64,000 nucleotides of DNA from positions 1-64,000 of the forward strand of contig NZ_VIGD01000008.1 in the NCBI RefSeq assembly GCF_006569205.1, written 5' to 3'. The translations under genes and the position numbers were made by a program. This document shows, one piece after another, positions 27,071-36,334 of the stretch (the first letter of the stretch is position 1; each line of letters opens with the position of its first letter). The DNA comes from Ureibacillus terrenus (lineage in GTDB: Bacteria; Bacillota; Bacilli; Bacillales_A; Planococcaceae). The notes under the pieces were generated by a model. The model saw only the letters and a list, made by a program, of their open reading frames with translations, searched no databases and was not told the DNA's origin.

Positions 27071-27157
27071 GTGAATTTTAATAGAATTTTAACAAAAAAT
27101 AAGTTGGAAAATAGTATAATGAACACAAAAATATCTATCAATGAAGGGGTGACCGAT

Positions 27158-28828
27158 ATGAGCATTGGGGCAAAGATGAATGTAGCCTTTTATTCGCTCA
27201 TCGGTATGCTTTGTATATCGATGATTGTAAGTTTTGTCAACTTTCAAAGAATCGATCATCAAGTGGACACGGCCATGAATGAGCGGGTAACGGCCATTCA
27301 GGAAATTTCGTCCGTGCGCTACCAGGCGGCGCAGCTCGACAATTACATAACCAAATATCTGCTGCTTGAAGACGGGGCAGATTATGAAAAAGTACATACA
27401 TATATGCAATCAATGGATGAACAAATCGCATCATTGGAAACATTGGCCGTTACCGACACAATGAAAGGCTATATTGAAGAATTAAAACGGCAGAAAGGGA
27501 GCCTGGACCAGGAATTTGAAAAAATCGCCGCAGCAACCCATGGCGCCGCATTGTCAAACAGCGCGATCCAAGGCATCAGCCAAAGCCTGATTGATACGAC
27601 TGACAAAATGATTGAATATCAAACCGGCCAATTGGAAGACATCAAGAAGGACACAAAGGGGGCCATCGCTTCTTCCAACATCACGGCCGCGGCGGTGCTG
27701 GCCGCCAGTTTGATTGTCAGCGGAATGTTGGTCTATTTCGTAAGGAGAACCATCACCCGGCCGTTGAGAAAAGTGGTGGAAGCCGTGACAACGGTTTCGT
27801 CCGGCGATCTGACGGAAGAAGATTTAATCGTCCGGTCAAAGGATGAAATCGGCCAGCTTTCCGAAGCGTTCAACACCATGAAAAAGAATTTAAAAACCCT
27901 TCTTTGGAACGCAAGGCTGAATGCGGAACAAGTGAGCGGGGCTGCACAGCAGCTTTCCGCAAGCACGCAAGAAATTTCCGCGACGGCGGAAGAAATGGTG
28001 CGCCGGGTGAATGTAACGGCGGAAATGGCGCAAACAAACGCACAGGCGGCAAATGATTCCGCCCGGGCAATGGATGAAACGGCAATCGGAGTGCAAAAAA
28101 TTGCCGAATCCACTCAAATGCTGCATTCCGCTTCTCTGGATACAAGCGAATTGGCTTCCCACGGCGGGGAGGTGCTCCAAAATGCTGAAAAACAAATGGG
28201 CACCATCAATCACTCGACAAACGCGGTAAACGAATTGGTTCAAAAATTGAGCAAACAAACGCAGGAAATAGAAAATATTTCAAAGGTCATTACAGAAATT
28301 ACCGACCAAACCAACCTGCTCGCGCTGAATGCGGCAATTGAAGCTGCCCGCGCCGGCGAACATGGAAGAGGGTTTGCCGTCGTGGCGGAAGAAGTCCGCA
28401 AACTGGCGGAACAATCGAAACAGTCGGCAAGCAAGATCACGGCGTTGACCGCTGAAATCAAACAGGATACCGAAAACGTGGAAAAAGCCGTATCCGATTC
28501 CCTGCAGTCCGTGGAAGATGGCGTAAAGGTGATTGCGGAAGCCGGACAGGCCTTTGCGGATATTGTCAAGGCAATTGAACAAATGAAAATGCAAATCGGG
28601 GAAATCTCCGCAACAAGCGAACAGATTTCCGCGAGCGCAGAGGAAGTTTCGGCGGCGGTCAACGAAATTTCAAGCGCATCGATGGAATCGGCGGGCGAAA
28701 TCCAGATGGTCGCTTCCAACATCGAAGAACAAACCGCCACAATGGAGCAAGTGAACAAAGTCGCGGCGGAATTGAGCGAGAACGCCCAAAACTTGCAAAG
28801 GGAAATCCGGAAGTTCCAAATCCAATAA
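27158..28828 (+). CDS. Methyl-accepting chemotaxis protein
   Basis: A 556-residue transmembrane receptor. First membrane helix ([22 protein letters not shown]), an extracellular four-helix-bundle sensor of about 150 residues, second helix ([21 protein letters not shown]), HAMP domain ([23 protein letters not shown]), and a cytoplasmic coiled-coil signalling domain with the CheA/CheW-binding hairpin [55 protein letters not shown] ahead of ATG 27158 fixes the start. The ligand is unknown. Confidence 0.92.
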   Translation: MSIGAKMNVAFYSLIGMLCISMIVSFVNFQRIDHQVDTAMNERVTAIQEISSVRYQAAQLDNYITKYLLLEDGADYEKVHTYMQSMDEQIASLETLAVTDTMKGYIEELKRQKGSLDQEFEKIAAATHGAALSNSAIQGISQSLIDTTDKMIEYQTGQLEDIKKDTKGAIASSNITAAAVLAASLIVSGMLVYFVRRTITRPLRKVVEAVTTVSSGDLTEEDLIVRSKDEIGQLSEAFNTMKKNLKTLLWNARLNAEQVSGAAQQLSASTQEISATAEEMVRRVNVTAEMAQTNAQAANDSARAMDETAIGVQKIAESTQMLHSASLDTSELASHGGEVLQNAEKQMGTINHSTNAVNELVQKLSKQTQEIENISKVITEITDQTNLLALNAAIEAARAGEHGRGFAVVAEEVRKLAEQSKQSASKITALTAEIKQDTENVEKAVSDSLQSVEDGVKVIAEAGQAFADIVKAIEQMKMQIGEISATSEQISASAEEVSAAVNEISSASMESAGEIQMVASNIEEQTATMEQVNKVAAELSENAQNLQREIRKFQIQ

Positions 28829-28872
28829 CATCCCATACATATACATAGGCTTTTTGGATGAAAAATACATAA

Positions 28873-28905
28873 AAAAGAGCGAATTCTTCCATTCGCTCTT
28901 TTCCA
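28873..28905. terminator. Bidirectional terminator between chemoreceptor and gerQ
   Basis: AGAGCGAAT (28876-28884) pairs with ATTCGCTCT (28891-28899), with A/T runs on both sides. It shares its stem with terminators at 11889 and 62226. Confidence 0.85.
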
Positions 28906-28914
28906 ACATATTTT

Positions 28915-29358
28915 CTAACGCTGTTGAGGTCTTGGGCGAGAGGTATTGATATATTTGAATCCGTCATCGAATCGGGCATAGTCGAAATAAATCATCGGCA
29001 CCAAATAAACGTGGTTTGTGTTTGCTTCACGGATTACCGCATGGTCGCGTCCTGCCTGGATGACTGCGCCGCGGACTCTCAGTACATTTCCGCGGGTTTC
29101 GTTCGATAATGTTTCGGAAACCGGGAATGTGAAATAGAAGGTGCCTGTAACGCCGATATTGGCGCGCAAAATGTTTTCAATGTAAGATTCTTCCGTTTGT
29201 CGTCCTCCGGGGGGTGAAGGCGTAACAGTGCCGGAAGGCGTAATGTAATCTCCGCTTTGTACGGAGGGCGGCGTCTGTTGGATTTGCCCTTGACCGAAGA
29301 ATGGTTGTTGGAAATATTGGCCGCCTGTTGCGCCAGGACCCCAATAATAATAAGTCAC
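28915..29358 (-). CDS. gerQ: Spore coat protein GerQ
   Basis: A 147-residue spore coat protein. The first 55 residues are low-complexity (YYYWGPGATGGQYFQQPFFGQGQIQQTPP), then the conserved GerQ domain SYIENILRANIGVTGTFYFTFP … RVRGAVIQAGRDHAVI … VYLVPMIYFDYARFDDGFKYIN. GerQ is cross-linked in the coat and is needed for CwlJ to act during germination. The start is GTG 29358 after GAAAGGATG. It lies 30 bases after cwlJ, the known cwlJ-gerQ operon. Confidence 0.94.
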   Translation of the reverse strand: MTYYYWGPGATGGQYFQQPFFGQGQIQQTPPSVQSGDYITPSGTVTPSPPGGRQTEESYIENILRANIGVTGTFYFTFPVSETLSNETRGNVLRVRGAVIQAGRDHAVIREANTNHVYLVPMIYFDYARFDDGFKYINTSRPRPQQR

Positions 29359-29388
29359 TAAGTAAACATCCTTTCCTTGTAAAGTTTT

Positions 29389-29815
29389 TTATAGACCTGG
29401 ACAAGATCCCTCGAGGGGGGCAAAGAAACAGTGGGATTTATATCTGCCGGTGTTCCATTGGCCATACCATTGGGCAGGGCAGCTTCCCGAAGGCATGAAA
29501 AACCACAGGGCTCTTTCGGCGGGCACGAAGCGTTCGCCTCTGATGACTCTGCGGGCCAACGCAATGTCCTGCGGACGCGCCCGCTGATAAAAATAGCTTT
29601 TTTGCACGGCTTCAAAGCCGCCCGGACTTTGGTACACCATTTGTTCAATCGTCCGGATGTTTTTGAAATCAAGGCAATCCGCCCGGACACGGTTTACGCC
29701 TACATTTCCGACCAACAGCATGCCAAGGTCCCCGTCACCTTCCGCTTCCGCCCGCATCAGCCGGGCAAGCAAGGCAACTTCTGCTTCATTGGCTGCAATA
29801 ACGGCGATGTTTCAT
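29389..29815 (-). pseudogene. cwlJ: Spore cortex-lytic hydrolase CwlJ, frameshifted at the start codon
   Basis: The body (LLARLMRAEAEGDGDLGMLLVGNVGVNRVRADCLDFKNIRTIEQMVYQ … YFYQRARPQDIALARRVIRGE … PAQWYGQW … KSHCFF) is CwlJ, a SleB-type cortex hydrolase. GAGGAGGT stands before ATG 29815, but that frame stops after nine codons. Removing one A from the AAA after the ATG (29812-29810) gives MNIAVIAANEAEVALLARLMRAEAEG, a normal CwlJ N-terminus. So either a one-base insertion has disabled the gene or the base is an error. No good alternative start with a ribosome site was seen; TTG or internal ATG starts would remove conserved residues. Confidence 0.8.
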
Positions 29816-29955
29816 ACCTCCTCAACATAATGTATGCATGATAACGTGTTTCAGAATAGATTTTTTGAAAATGTTTCTCTTTCTTTAAAAAAATTGAAAG
29901 AGGTGATGAAGGAGTATAAAGAAATTGTTATAGCAATAAAATAGAATTGTAACAG

Positions 29956-29986
29956 TTGACATGGTTCGACAGGCGACACTAATGAA
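29956..29986 (+). promoter_or_regulatory. Probable promoter of the small membrane protein gene
   Basis: TTGACA (29956-29961), 18-base spacer, then TAATGA within TAATGAATAAAAT. It lies about 100 bases upstream of ATG 30087. Confidence 0.5.
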
Positions 29987-30086
29987 TAAAATATGAGTGA
30001 AGGTGTTAGTTGGTGACAAACAAAGGGGAACTTGATTGAAAAGGGGAGAAGGGATCCAAAACAGCTTATTTGGAGGTCGGTTATTC

Positions 30087-30278
30087 ATGCAACCGGAATT
30101 AGGGATCTATATTGGGATTATTGTCAGTGCAATTTTGTCGTTTGTGATTGCAGGGTTGTTTCATCAACCGCTCCATTGGTATCTCTTCATTTTGATACTT
30201 TTCATCGGCTTTTTGCTTCAAACGATCATTATGATTTTGCAGGCGCCCGATGAACAACACCATCATGAACATAAATAA
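30087..30278 (+). CDS. Small two-helix membrane protein
   Basis: A 63-residue protein with two hydrophobic helices (IGIIVSAILSFVIAGLF and YLFILILFIGFLLQTIIMIL) and a His-rich tail (EQHHHEHK). TTGGAGGTCGG lies before ATG 30087. No family is recognised; the His-rich end might bind metal. It is alone between a promoter and a terminator. Confidence 0.7.
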   Translation: MQPELGIYIGIIVSAILSFVIAGLFHQPLHWYLFILILFIGFLLQTIIMILQAPDEQHHHEHK

Positions 30279-30313
30279 AGCGGGACGTGAACGGTGCGTC
30301 CCGCTTTATTTAT
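30275..30313. terminator. Bidirectional terminator between small membrane protein and hemQ
   Basis: AAATAAAGCGGGACG pairs with CGTCCCGCTTTATTT, flanked by A/T-rich sequence on both strands. Confidence 0.88.
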
Positions 30314-30317
30314 TATT

Positions 30318-31067
30318 TTATTTAACGCTCAGCATGTTTGCGAATTTCTCTTTATCCAACAATGTGCCTACTAGGAATTCTCCAAATTCGCCGAAGCGGG
30401 CGGACGCTTCATCAAATCGCATTTCATAGACGATTTTCTTGAATTGGAGCATGTCATCGGAGAAGAGGGTAACGCCCCATTCATGGTCATCCAGCCCCGT
30501 GGAACCTGTTACGATTTGTTTCACTTTGCCGGCGTATTTGCGGCCCACTTCGCCATGGGAGCGCATCAATTCGCGGCGCTCAGACATTGGCAACATGAAC
30601 CAGTTGTCTTTTCCTAAACGGCGCTTGTCCATAGGGTAGAAGCAAATATATTTTGTCCGCGGCAATTCCGGATATAGACGGGAACGGATATAAGGGTTTT
30701 GATATGGATCTTCGTCGGAGTTGCCCAAATAGTTGGAAAGCTCCACAACTGAGAAATAGGAATATGTCGGAATTGTATAATCAGCCAATTTCAATTTGCT
30801 GAAAGCGGTTTCCAATTCATGGATTTCATCAGGCGTTTCGCGAAGAATCATGAACATAAAGTCCGCTTTTTGCCCGATTGTGGAATAGAAGGCATGGGAG
30901 CCGGTTTTGGCCTGATGGACTTCCTCCAATTTATCAAGATATTGATAAAATTCTTCCAATGCAGCTTGCCGTTCTTCTTCAGGCAACAGCTTCCATGAAG
31001 TCCAGTCGATGACGCGATAATCATGCAGACAGTACCAGCCGTCTAATGTGAATGCTGCTTCGCTCAT
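30318..31067 (-). CDS. hemQ: Coproheme decarboxylase HemQ (YwfI)
   Basis: A 249-residue chlorite-dismutase-fold protein that oxidatively decarboxylates coproheme to heme b, the last step of the Gram-positive heme pathway. The essential tyrosine is Tyr144 ([10 protein letters not shown]) and the proximal His is His171 ([17 protein letters not shown]). The [13 protein letters not shown] and [11 protein letters not shown] segments are typical. In B. subtilis pta lies beside this gene; here pta is missing and lipL is the divergent neighbour. Confidence 0.95.
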   Translation of the reverse strand: MSEAAFTLDGWYCLHDYRVIDWTSWKLLPEEERQAALEEFYQYLDKLEEVHQAKTGSHAFYSTIGQKADFMFMILRETPDEIHELETAFSKLKLADYTIPTYSYFSVVELSNYLGNSDEDPYQNPYIRSRLYPELPRTKYICFYPMDKRRLGKDNWFMLPMSERRELMRSHGEVGRKYAGKVKQIVTGSTGLDDHEWGVTLFSDDMLQFKKIVYEMRFDEASARFGEFGEFLVGTLLDKEKFANMLSVK

Positions 31068-31335
31068 TGCATAAACACTCCTTCGAATTGATAATCAAAC
31101 TCACCACTATCTTAGCATAAATTATAAAATATTCCTTCTCCTTAAGCTTCAAATTTAATGAAGCTTTCATGAATTCGCCCACTTTTTTTCACAATTCATT
31201 TTGTGTATTCTTGACTATAAGAATGCGCTGGCATTGTAAAAAAGATTGGAAAAAAGCCGTGCAGGAATGTTGGCAAAACTTTCGGAACCGTAGCATACTT
31301 AAAGTGCGGTGAAAATTTTGTAAGGAGCAAAAAAA

Positions 31336-32169
31336 ATGCAGTCATTGTTACAGCAGAAAACATGGCGGTTCATCGACCAGTCCACGTCCTATGACCGCTC
31401 GCCGCTGGAGTCCTTTGCGATGGATGACGCCCTTTGCCATTTGGTCGGCCAAGGGTTGTCCGTTCCGGTGGTCCGCACATGGGTGCATGACCCGTATGTG
31501 GTGCTGGGCATTCAGGATCATCGCATGCCTTATATCCAGGAAGGGATCGGGGAACTGAAAAAAGCCGGCTATGAAGCGATAGTCCGCAATTCCGGGGGGC
31601 TTGCGGTGGTGCTGGACCGGGGGATCTTGAACATTTCGATTGTCCTTTCCGAAGCGCCGGGGTCCATCAGCATCAACACAGGTTATGAAGTGATGCTGCA
31701 ATTTGTGAAGCTGCTCTTTCCGGAAGCGGCCGATCAAATCCAAGCCTATGAAATTGTCGGTTCTTATTGCCCCGGATCTTATGATTTGAGCATTGGCGGG
31801 AAAAAATTTGCGGGGATTTCCCAACGCCGGATCCGCAACGGGGTGGCCGTCCAGATTTATTTATGTATGGAAGGAAGCGGAAGCGAGAGGGCGGAACTCA
31901 TTAAACGGATGTATCAGACAAGTTTGCAGGATGTCCGGACAAAATTCCGATATCCGGATATCCGTCCGGAAGTGATGGCCAGTTTGAGCGAATTGCTGGA
32001 CCGCACCGTCACTGTGCAGGAAACGGTCATACGGGTCCAACAGCTGCTCGCCTCCCTGTCGGACCAGGTGCTCTTCCAACCGCTAAATCAGGATGAATCA
32101 GATTTATATTCTTTCTACCTGAAGAGAGTTTTGGATCGGAATCTAAAATTGATAGGGAAAAATACGTAG
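31336..32169 (+). CDS. lipL: Octanoyl-[GcvH]:protein N-octanoyltransferase LipL
   Basis: A 277-residue LplA-like enzyme that moves octanoyl from GcvH to the E2 subunits of 2-oxoacid dehydrogenases. The IVRNSGGLAVVLDRGILNISIVL region and the catalytic Cys in EIVGSYCPGSYDLSIGGKKFAGISQRRIRNGVAVQ define LipL (YwfL). TAAGGAGCAAAAAA precedes the ATG. The synteny with hemQ and rsfA is conserved with B. subtilis ywfI-ywfL-ywfN. Confidence 0.93.
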   Translation: MQSLLQQKTWRFIDQSTSYDRSPLESFAMDDALCHLVGQGLSVPVVRTWVHDPYVVLGIQDHRMPYIQEGIGELKKAGYEAIVRNSGGLAVVLDRGILNISIVLSEAPGSISINTGYEVMLQFVKLLFPEAADQIQAYEIVGSYCPGSYDLSIGGKKFAGISQRRIRNGVAVQIYLCMEGSGSERAELIKRMYQTSLQDVRTKFRYPDIRPEVMASLSELLDRTVTVQETVIRVQQLLASLSDQVLFQPLNQDESDLYSFYLKRVLDRNLKLIGKNT

Positions 32170-32210
32170 ATGTGCGAATCAGTTCGTCACATCTACGTTT
32201 TCTTTTTCTT
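32164..32210 (+). terminator. Terminator of lipL (and rsfA)
   Basis: ACGTAGATGTG (32164-32174) pairs with CACATCTACGT (32188-32198); TTTTCTTTTTCTTTG follows. The hairpin includes the lipL stop codon and the last codons of convergent rsfA. Confidence 0.82.
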
Positions 32211-32841
32211 TGTTGGATTGCATATGGGAGTAGTCAGGGATCAGGTTGCCGTTCTTCTCCATTTTGAAGACCGGAGCGATGCGCGTTTCCTCATCTTCCA
32301 ATGCCACTAGTTTGCGCGCGCGGTTCATGATTTGGACGAATTGCTCATAATCTTCGCGGATTTGTTTGTTTTCTTTTTGCAGTTTCTCAATCTCTTTTTC
32401 CAACTCTTTTATTTTTTCGGTAGCGGAGTTGGCAATCTGGCGCCATTTTGTCGCTTCGCTGTCGCTGCCTCCCTGGGATTGCAAACGCAATAGATAGGCA
32501 ATGACGATATCCAGATTCATATCAGATAGTGAAATAGGTTTGGATTCTCCATTGTTACCAGGAAGCAGGTAAACGCCGGGTGAGCGTCTTCTGCCGGACA
32601 TTCCTAATAGTTTCATGCGTTCTTTCCGGATGCGTTTCGCTTCTTCCAATTCTTTTTCATAGCGTTTGCGGACTACCGCATTCCACCGGAAACCGCATGC
32701 AGCCGGTGTACGATTTAATTTGTCCCCCACTTCCTCAAAAGCATTTAATTGAGTGCTACCTTCTTTGACATGACGCAACACCGCTTCCGCAAGGAGTTCA
32801 TCGTTTTCTTTCAACCAGGCATCTTGTCTTAATTTCGCCAT
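32179..32841 (-). CDS. rsfA: Prespore-specific transcription regulator RsfA
   Basis: A 220-residue protein with an N-terminal Myb/SANT-like DNA-binding domain ([60 protein letters not shown]) and a long C-terminal coiled coil ([29 protein letters not shown]). RsfA (YwfN) adjusts sigma-F-dependent expression in the forespore. Position beside lipL agrees with B. subtilis. Confidence 0.92.
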   Translation of the reverse strand: MAKLRQDAWLKENDELLAEAVLRHVKEGSTQLNAFEEVGDKLNRTPAACGFRWNAVVRKRYEKELEEAKRIRKERMKLLGMSGRRRSPGVYLLPGNNGESKPISLSDMNLDIVIAYLLRLQSQGGSDSEATKWRQIANSATEKIKELEKEIEKLQKENKQIREDYEQFVQIMNRARKLVALEDEETRIAPVFKMEKNGNLIPDYSHMQSNKEKENVDVTN

Positions 32842-33090
32842 CGTTTTCCCTCCTGTTAATGTAGTAGTTTCTTATGTCAAAACATATCGTGTCCAACAAG
32901 TTCCAAATTTATTCATTTTTTTTACAATTTTTTATATGAATTTATCAAAAAACGGCGCAACAGGTTCCAATTCAGCCATTAGTTGGATATTTGGCCTTTT
33001 TGCTTGAACCAAAGCATGACGATAGTCTAAAATATCATTTAGGCCAAAAAGTAGTTTTGAAATTGAGTGATAGAAAGGATTGTTGACAAT

Positions 33091-33321
33091 ATGGCGGCAA
33101 ACGAATTTAGAGTTTGCGATGAATGCAAAGCCGTCAATTTGAAAACGCTGATTCCGAAGTTGAAAAAGCTGGACCCTGACGCAAAAATTGAGATCGGCTG
33201 CCAATCCTATTGCGGACCGGGCCGCAAAAAAACGTTTACTTTCGTAAATGGCAGACCGGTCAATGCATTGACAGAAGATGAATTGATTGAAAAGGTCAAA
33301 GCCAAACTGAAGATGGATTGA
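33091..33321 (+). CDS. DUF1450 (YuzB-like) protein
   Basis: A 76-residue protein with [49 protein letters not shown]. The GCxSYCGxxxxxxFxxVNG motif is the DUF1450 signature, with cysteines that suggest a thioredoxin-like or Fe-S fold of unknown role. ATG 33091 follows GAAAGGATTGTTGACAAT; a TTG eight codons earlier (33067) is possible but less well supported. It ends in a terminator hairpin. Confidence 0.85.
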   Translation: MAANEFRVCDECKAVNLKTLIPKLKKLDPDAKIEIGCQSYCGPGRKKTFTFVNGRPVNALTEDELIEKVKAKLKMD

Positions 33322-33324
33322 ACA

Positions 33325-33366
33325 AAAGCTACTTTCTATGAGGATAGAAGGTAGCTTATTTTGTTT
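33325..33366 (+). terminator. Terminator of the DUF1450 gene
   Basis: AAGCTACTTT pairs with AAGGTAGCTT around a CTAT/ATAG inner stem; ATTTTGTTTC follows. Confidence 0.78.
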
Positions 33367-33593
33367 CTATTAGTTTTAGTGGGAAAAAAGATTTTTAAAC
33401 GTGAGGGAAACCATTTTTCATAGGATTTTCGGATGTCAAAATCTTGTTCCCGCAACCGGTTGTGGAAACAATGGGGAAGCCGCACCAATGCTTTTGTCCG
33501 CAAAAATCTTTCACTTTGGCAACTATTGCGTGTAAATAAATAGAAAATTTCTTATAATGATAGTAAGAATTGGAAGGAACGAGGTGCGGTCTT

Positions 33594-34904
33594 TTGGTGG
33601 AATATGCAAAACAAAAACTTTCGGAAGAAAAAGTGTTCAAAGATCCCGTGCACCGATATGTCCATGTCCGCGACCAAGTGATTTGGGATTTGATCGGCAC
33701 GAAAGAATTCCAGCGTTTGCGCCGAATCCGGCAGCTGGGCACGACTTATCTCGTATTTCATGGCGCGGAACACAGCCGTTTTAATCATTCCTTGGGAGTT
33801 TACGAAGTGGTCCGGCGGATTGTGGACAACGTTTTCCATGGAAGACCGGAGTGGAACGAGGAGGAACGGCTGCTTGTCTTATGCGCGGCACTGCTGCATG
33901 ATTTGGGCCACGGCCCGTTTTCCCACGCCTTCGAAAACGTCTTTAAAACGGACCATGAATATTTTACAAGGCAAATCCTCTTGGGAGACACCGAGGTCAA
34001 TGCGGTGCTCAAGCGGGTATCGGAAGACTTTCCGGAAAAGGTGGCGCAAGTCATTGAAAAAACGTATGAGAATCAACTTGTCGTCAGTCTCATTTCCAGC
34101 CAGATCGACGCGGACCGGATGGATTATTTGCAACGGGACGCTTACTATACAGGGGTGAGCTACGGCCACTTTGACATGGAACGGATTCTCCGCGTGATGC
34201 GACCGAGAAAAGGGAAAGTCGTCATTAAATCAAGCGGCATGCATGCGGTGGAAGACTATATCATGTCCCGCTATCAAATGTATCTGCAAGTCTATTTCCA
34301 CCCCGTTTCCCGCAGCGCGGAAGTGTTGCTGAACAATATTTTGAAAAGAACGAAAGACCTCTATGAACAGGGCTACCAATTTGCCGTTGAACCGGTTCAT
34401 TTCAAATCATTTTTTGAAAATAATATAACGGTGGAAGATTATATTGAACTGGACGAATATTTATTGGTGACCTATTTCAAATCCTGGATGAAAGAAAAGG
34501 ACCCGATTCTCAGCGATTTAAGCGCGAGATTTGTGAACCGCAAACTGTTCAAATATACGAATCTCAATCCGGAAGAAGAACCGGGGCGTTTCGAAAGATT
34601 GAAAGAGCTGTTCGAAAAAGCGGGGGTGGATACGGACTACTACATTTACCACGATTGCACGTCGGATTTGCCTTACGATTACTATGAACCGGATAAGGAA
34701 ACGGATAAATTCCCGATTTTTTTGGAGATGCCGAACGGGGAAATCCGGGAATTGTCACAGGAATCGTTTATTGTCGACGCGATAGCGGGGCGCATGAAAA
34801 AAGACCATAAAGTGTATTATCCAAAAGAAGTATTGATGGACCCCAATCTTGATCCGGCATTGAAGGCGGAGATTGAAAAGCTGTTAAACAATTCCGGAAG
34901 ATAG
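33594..34904 (+). CDS. ywfO: HD-domain phosphohydrolase YwfO
   Basis: A protein of about 436 residues of the dGTPase/SAMHD1-like HD superfamily. Metal ligands: H in GAEHSRFNHSLGV and HD in LLHDLGHGPFSHAFEN, with SSQIDADRMDYLQRDAYYTGV holding a later Asp. KVFKDPVHRYVHVRDQVIWDLIGTKEFQRLRRIRQLGTTYLVFHG is very close to B. subtilis YwfO. Its natural substrate is not established. The start is TTG 33594 or GTG 33597, placed after GAGGTG. Confidence 0.9.
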   Translation: MVEYAKQKLSEEKVFKDPVHRYVHVRDQVIWDLIGTKEFQRLRRIRQLGTTYLVFHGAEHSRFNHSLGVYEVVRRIVDNVFHGRPEWNEEERLLVLCAALLHDLGHGPFSHAFENVFKTDHEYFTRQILLGDTEVNAVLKRVSEDFPEKVAQVIEKTYENQLVVSLISSQIDADRMDYLQRDAYYTGVSYGHFDMERILRVMRPRKGKVVIKSSGMHAVEDYIMSRYQMYLQVYFHPVSRSAEVLLNNILKRTKDLYEQGYQFAVEPVHFKSFFENNITVEDYIELDEYLLVTYFKSWMKEKDPILSDLSARFVNRKLFKYTNLNPEEEPGRFERLKELFEKAGVDTDYYIYHDCTSDLPYDYYEPDKETDKFPIFLEMPNGEIRELSQESFIVDAIAGRMKKDHKVYYPKEVLMDPNLDPALKAEIEKLLNNSGR

Positions 34905-35042
34905 GATAACAAAAATTGTTCAACCTTTTTTGGCGACTAAGAAAATCTGACGCTTCCGCCCCGGCCGAACGGCGACGGGAAGGGAGGAAACGGGTACGGC
35001 TCCTTCAGAAGCGGAGATTTATAAATAGAAAATTCTTATAGA

Positions 35043-35092
35043 AGAAAGGGTGTCCGGAAAGTTTTTTCACGATCCGGACACCCGCTTTGCTT
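35043..35092. terminator. Terminator between ywfO and ywhB
   Basis: GGGTGTCCGGA (35048-35058) pairs perfectly with TCCGGACACCC (35073-35083). T-rich sequence follows on both strands (GCTTTGCTTTTT; CTTTCTTC). A nearly identical stem is reused at 36291. Confidence 0.82.
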
Positions 35093-35131
35093 TTTGGATG
35101 GTCTGAAAAAGAACCGGGCAATCCATGCGCT

Positions 35132-35317
35132 TTACTTGTCGCAAACGCGAACGCCGCCGGTTGCGTAGTGGTTCTTGGACATTTCTTCAATGATGATCGT
35201 CACCGCTTCCGGTTTTGCGTTGATCGTTTCAACAAGCGCTTCCGTCACTTTCTCGACCATCGCTTTTTTCTGTTCATCCGTGCGTCCTTCGAGCATTTTG
35301 ATGGTTACTACAGGCAT
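35132..35317 (-). CDS. ywhB: 4-oxalocrotonate tautomerase family enzyme (YwhB)
   Basis: A 61-residue tautomerase subunit. After removal of Met, Pro1 is the catalytic base (PVVTIKMLEGRTDEQKKAMVEKVTEAL); EEMSKNHYATGGV follows. Members of this branch work as hexamers of small subunits. Physiological substrate unknown. GGGAGGTTCAGTC precedes the ATG. Confidence 0.9.
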   Translation of the reverse strand: MPVVTIKMLEGRTDEQKKAMVEKVTEALVETINAKPEAVTIIIEEMSKNHYATGGVRVCDK

Positions 35318-35387
35318 GACTGAACCTCCCAGTGGATAAATTTAGAGTATAATCATTATAATAGGTTTAAATGGAGGGGATGACAAT

Positions 35388-35909
35388 ATGACAAATAACG
35401 AAAAACCGAAACAGAAAATGACCTTTACCATCATTAAGAACAATCCCACGGACGGCCACAAAGGGTTTGGCATCGGCGCCATTTCATTGGAAAATGTAAC
35501 GCCCGTGTTCATTGATATAGAAGAAAAACATGCGTTTATTGACATGGGGGCCATGCATGCCAAAAGCGAAGTCGAAAAGGGCATCAAATTCACGACAAAC
35601 CGGGAAGATTCCGCCGGCGGAAAGCCGTATTGGCTCGTTTGGGTGACGGTCGAAATCAAAGAAGACGGCCCATATTATGCGGGGGTGGCCGCCTGCGAAA
35701 TGGTGGTCAACCGTGAAAAACGGAGAGGCTATAAAATTTTGGCCGATCATGTCAACAAAATGGACAAGTCCCTGAAACGCAGAATCGTTGTCGATCACAT
35801 GGATGCGGAATCCAAAAAAGTATTGGCCGAATTTCTGCAAAACCATGACCAGGGCATGTGGGAACGGAGCAGCCGGGAATTGAAAGAGGCATTGGCAGCG
35901 CAGGGATAA
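35388..35909 (+). CDS. ywhD: YwhD family protein
   Basis: A 173-residue soluble protein (MTFTIIKNNPTDGHKGFGIGAISLENVTPVFID … GMWERSSRELKEAL). It matches the Bacillales YwhD family of unknown function and holds the same place as in B. subtilis, between ywhB and pbpG. GGAGGGGATGACAAT precedes the ATG. Confidence 0.9.
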   Translation: MTNNEKPKQKMTFTIIKNNPTDGHKGFGIGAISLENVTPVFIDIEEKHAFIDMGAMHAKSEVEKGIKFTTNREDSAGGKPYWLVWVTVEIKEDGPYYAGVAACEMVVNREKRRGYKILADHVNKMDKSLKRRIVVDHMDAESKKVLAEFLQNHDQGMWERSSRELKEALAAQG

Positions 35910-36049
35910 TGAAGGTGTCCCTGAACAGAGAAACGTTCCTTCCATTCTGTCAATAGGTTTCATAAAAAAAGATATAAAAGATGTCAGAATTGTGACGAAT
36001 CGTTGTAATATTTGTTCCTTTATTGAAACCGTTTTTAAAAAAAAGTACA

Positions 36050-36205
36050 CTGAAGTTATAATAAATTAATAGTATAACTAGGACACCGTAGATAGGGTTA
36101 AGTGCTATGCGGTATTTGATATCCCAAGCCAAATGCCACATGAATGACTCTATTTACAACAAAAGGGGGCGCCTGAAAAGTCATTTTGAGGCGCCCCCTT
36201 TTGCG
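36050..36205 (+). ncRNA. Candidate small RNA with strong terminator between ywhD and pbpG
   Basis: A TATAAT box at about 36057 is followed by roughly 100 bases without an open frame but with pairable segments (ACCG-TAG … CTA-TG-CGGT; GATAGGG … ATATCCC), then a perfect hairpin AAAAGGGGGCGCCT / AGGCGCCCCCTTTT (36161-36202). The terminator is about 250 bases after the ywhD stop and points the same way. It may just end a long ywhD transcript, or belong to an independent RNA. No -35 box is clear. The remainder of the gap 35910-36334 holds no gene. Confidence 0.4.
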
Positions 36206-36287
36206 TCTGTCTTGCGGTTTCGCCGCAGATACCATTGCGGCGGGGATGGCGGAAAACTTGTTTCGTCCGCCGCGGGAGCAAAAATTA

Positions 36288-36333
36288 AGGGTGTCTGGAA
36301 AGTGTTTCGCTTTTCCGGACACCCTCTATTGTT
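36288..36333 (-). terminator. Terminator of the penicillin-binding protein gene
   Basis: AGGGTGTCTGGAAA pairs with TTTCCGGACACCCT (one G-T pair), loop near GTGTTTCGC. The stem is nearly the same as that at 35048. Confidence 0.75.
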
Positions 36334-36334
36334 T

